DNA of 64,000 bases from Thalassococcus arenae (GTDB taxonomy: Bacteria; Pseudomonadota; Alphaproteobacteria; Rhodobacterales; Rhodobacteraceae), in assembly GCF_019104745.1 (NCBI RefSeq), contig NZ_JAHRWL010000002.1, positions 248,001-312,000 on the forward strand. Reading direction: 5' to 3'. This document shows positions 62,610-64,000 of the stretch, piece by piece. A model generated the notes under the pieces. That model had not been told where the DNA came from and ran no database searches. It saw only the letters and a list, made by a program, of their open reading frames with translations. The position numbers and the translations under genes are program-made. How positions within the stretch are numbered: the first letter of the stretch is position 1; every line of letters starts with the position of its first letter.

Positions 62610-63515
62610 ATGGCACAGGACATCATTCCCACCCTCGATGCCGCCCGGATCGCGGCACGCGATGCGGACGCGCTCGATGTGCTGCGCAACGTGGCGGAAG
62701 GTGTCGGGTTTCTCAAGGTCGGGAATGCCGGGTTGTCGCCGGCGCGGATGCGTTTCGTGCTGGCTGCCTACCGGGCGTTCTTCGACCGGCCGGAAGCCGA
62801 GAAACGCGCGGTCGACATGGCGCGGACCGGGGCGAACCGGGGCTGGGGCGCGTCGGGGTCGGAACAGGTCGATCCGCAGGCCAATCCCGATTTCAAGCAG
62901 GTCTTCGATTGCGGCTTTGAACTGGCGGGCAGCGATCTGGCGGTCTACGCGCCGAACCTCTGGCCGGAAAGGCCCGAAGGTTTCCGCGCGGTGATCGAAG
63001 CCTATTACCGCGATGCCTGCGCCGTGGCATTGGGTCTGCTGCGCGGCATCGCCGAGGCGATCGGTGAGGATCGCGGCTATTTCGACGACAAGTTCGACCG
63101 GCCCATGGCGCTGCTGAGGGGCAATTACTATCCGCCGCGTCCCGATTGGGCGGGGGCCAAGGATTTCGGCATCGCCACGCATACCGACTATGGCTGCCTG
63201 ACCCTTCTTGCCACGGACGGCGTGCCGGGGCTCGAGGTGCGTCTTCGGGGCGGCGGCTGGGCTGCGGTGAATGCCGATTCGGGCACATTCGTGATCAATT
63301 TCGGCGAGATGCTCGAAATGTGGACCGATGGTCGGGTCAAGGCCACGCCGCACCGGGTGGTCGGCGGAAATGCCGAACGGCTTTCGGTGCCGTTGTTCTT
63401 CAACCCGAATTACGAGACCAACGTTGCACCGATGGGCTCGGGCAGGACGATCACCGCGGGCGAACACCTGTCGAAACGGTTCGCCGAGACCTACACACAT
63501 CTTCAGACGGGCTAG
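62610..63515 (+). CDS. Isopenicillin-N-synthase-like 2OG-Fe(II) oxygenase
   Basis: 301-residue non-heme iron dioxygenase. The iron facial triad is visible in IATHTDYGCLTLL (H-x-D) and KATPHRVVGG (distal His), with the 2-oxoglutarate-anchoring R-x-S as RLSVPLFFNPN. An N-terminal DIOX_N-like region (IPTLDAARIAARD, FFDRPEAEKRAVDM) precedes it. The family includes flavonoid, gibberellin and isopenicillin enzymes; the bacterial substrates are mostly unknown. It diverges from tpiA with a 94-base gap. No pathway neighbours are visible. Confidence 0.85.
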   Translation: MAQDIIPTLDAARIAARDADALDVLRNVAEGVGFLKVGNAGLSPARMRFVLAAYRAFFDRPEAEKRAVDMARTGANRGWGASGSEQVDPQANPDFKQVFDCGFELAGSDLAVYAPNLWPERPEGFRAVIEAYYRDACAVALGLLRGIAEAIGEDRGYFDDKFDRPMALLRGNYYPPRPDWAGAKDFGIATHTDYGCLTLLATDGVPGLEVRLRGGGWAAVNADSGTFVINFGEMLEMWTDGRVKATPHRVVGGNAERLSVPLFFNPNYETNVAPMGSGRTITAGEHLSKRFAETYTHLQTG

Positions 63516-63632
63516 CGGCGGGAGGGCGGGCCTGTTTGTCGGCTCGGGGCCGAGGCCGGACGGCAATGGCGCGATCGCCTAGCCGACAGGCGGATTCGGC
63601 GAATCCGCTTTACGGGCCCCAACCCTTTTGCG

Positions 63633-63956
63633 TCACAGATACCGCAGCGCCTCGCGCGCGATTGCCGCCGCTTCTTCTGGGTCGTCCAGGGCGGTGCTGG
63701 GCATCGTCCAGTACGGCATCGACGCGGTCTTGCCGTTGTCGCGGGTATAGGTCCAGCGGGTGCAGCCCATGTCTTCCAGCCGGTCGATGAATGCGCCGGC
63801 TCCCTTGATCATGAGCCCCAGATCGGAATGCACGATCGCAAAGATCGTACCTTCGTGATACAGGCACAGCCCGCCCATCATCTTGCGCGTCGTGATGTCA
63901 CCCAATCCGGCAAAGAGTTCCCTGGCAAAGGCGCCCTCTTCGTCGGTGACCGACAT
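63633..63956 (-). CDS. TfoX N-terminal domain protein
   Basis: 107-residue protein made only of the TfoX/Sxy N-terminal domain: ELFAGLGDITTRKMMGGLCL, YHEGTIFAIVHSDLGLMIK and the tail MPYWTMPSTALDDPEEAAA. Gammaproteobacterial TfoX regulates competence, but single-domain alphaproteobacterial forms have no proven role. ATG 63956 starts 3 bases after the stop of the gene that enters from the right. The oxygenase gene converges with a 117-base gap holding GC-rich inverted repeats. Confidence 0.85.
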   Translation of the reverse strand: MSVTDEEGAFARELFAGLGDITTRKMMGGLCLYHEGTIFAIVHSDLGLMIKGAGAFIDRLEDMGCTRWTYTRDNGKTASMPYWTMPSTALDDPEEAAAIAREALRYL

Positions 63957-63959
63957 CGC

Positions 63960-64000
63960 TCAGCTCTTGCCCTGTTCCGCGGCCAATTCGTCGACATCCT
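63960..64000 (-). CDS. C-terminal codons of a gene entering from the right
   Basis: A stop (TGA, read at 63960-63962) closes a minus-strand frame that stays open to the window edge and reads ...DVDELAAEQGKS. Codon use and the 3-base spacing to the TfoX gene suggest a real co-transcribed gene, but 12 codons are not enough to identify it. Confidence 0.45.
   Translation of the reverse strand, partial: DVDELAAEQGKS

Overview
The window is high-GC, densely packed DNA whose gene content points to an alphaproteobacterium of the Rhodobacteraceae/Roseobacter type. The pointers are three TRAP transporters, a nas operon with a NasS/NasT pair, a cysG-DUF2849-cysI-cysH-DUF934-fpr sulfur cluster, a DksA with a single zinc-finger cysteine, and an infC gene of alphaproteobacterial type. 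No rRNA, tRNA, CRISPR array, phage gene or transposase was recognised. The family placement is inference from gene content; no database was searched.

Layout. 1-705: the 3' end of a sugar-type ABC ATPase gene. 710-13171 (minus strand): an assimilatory nitrate system. nasT and nasS (regulators) are followed by a 270-base leader, then nrtA, nrtB, a fused double ATPase, nirB, nirD, nasA and cobA. The leader carries an intrinsic terminator whose 5' arm overlaps a hexaloop hairpin of the ANTAR target type, so NasT probably controls the operon by antitermination. 13258-14178: a BASS-like membrane protein. 14380-22912: a catabolic locus of unknown substrate (TRAP transporter with a methyltransferase gene inside it, DadA-like oxidase, enolase-superfamily enzyme, ThDP enzyme, Asp/Glu-racemase-like protein).

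23101-27081 (minus): an acyl-CoA module (enoyl-CoA hydratase, NDP-forming acyl-CoA synthetase, acyl-CoA dehydrogenase). It diverges from 27256-35531 (plus): a GntR regulator, beta-decarboxylating dehydrogenase, OtnK-type acid-sugar kinase, OtnC-type decarboxylase/aldolase, Gfo/Idh oxidoreductase, ABM-domain protein and a second TRAP transporter. This looks like an acid-sugar catabolic operon ending in a triose phosphate. 35575-46600: a CoxE-like VWA protein, a DUF2927 lipoprotein with a 55-residue membrane protein, an AEC carrier, an unusual serine hydrolase with four C-terminal repeats, a MoxR ATPase, dksA, a flavin monooxygenase, xdhC and a molybdopterin-binding protein. The VWA, MoxR and XdhC proteins resemble CO-dehydrogenase-type maturation factors, but no structural subunits are present.

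46649-48333: infC, apparently starting at an ATA codon, and a LEA-like alanine-rich membrane-anchored protein. 48419-53851: assimilatory sulfate/sulfite reduction with an Lrp-type regulator. 53883-61608: a P450, a DctB/DctD two-component pair and the DctPQM TRAP system, with two tandem palindromes upstream of dctP as the likely regulator sites. The DctD has lost the Walker A lysine and the GAFTGA loop. 61769-64000: tpiA, an isopenicillin-N-synthase-like oxygenase, a TfoX-domain protein and the last codons of another gene.

Two families of non-coding palindromic repeats each occur twice (9714/56868 and 14196/22922). Many adjacent genes overlap by 4 bases (ATGA or GTGA), indicating translational coupling.
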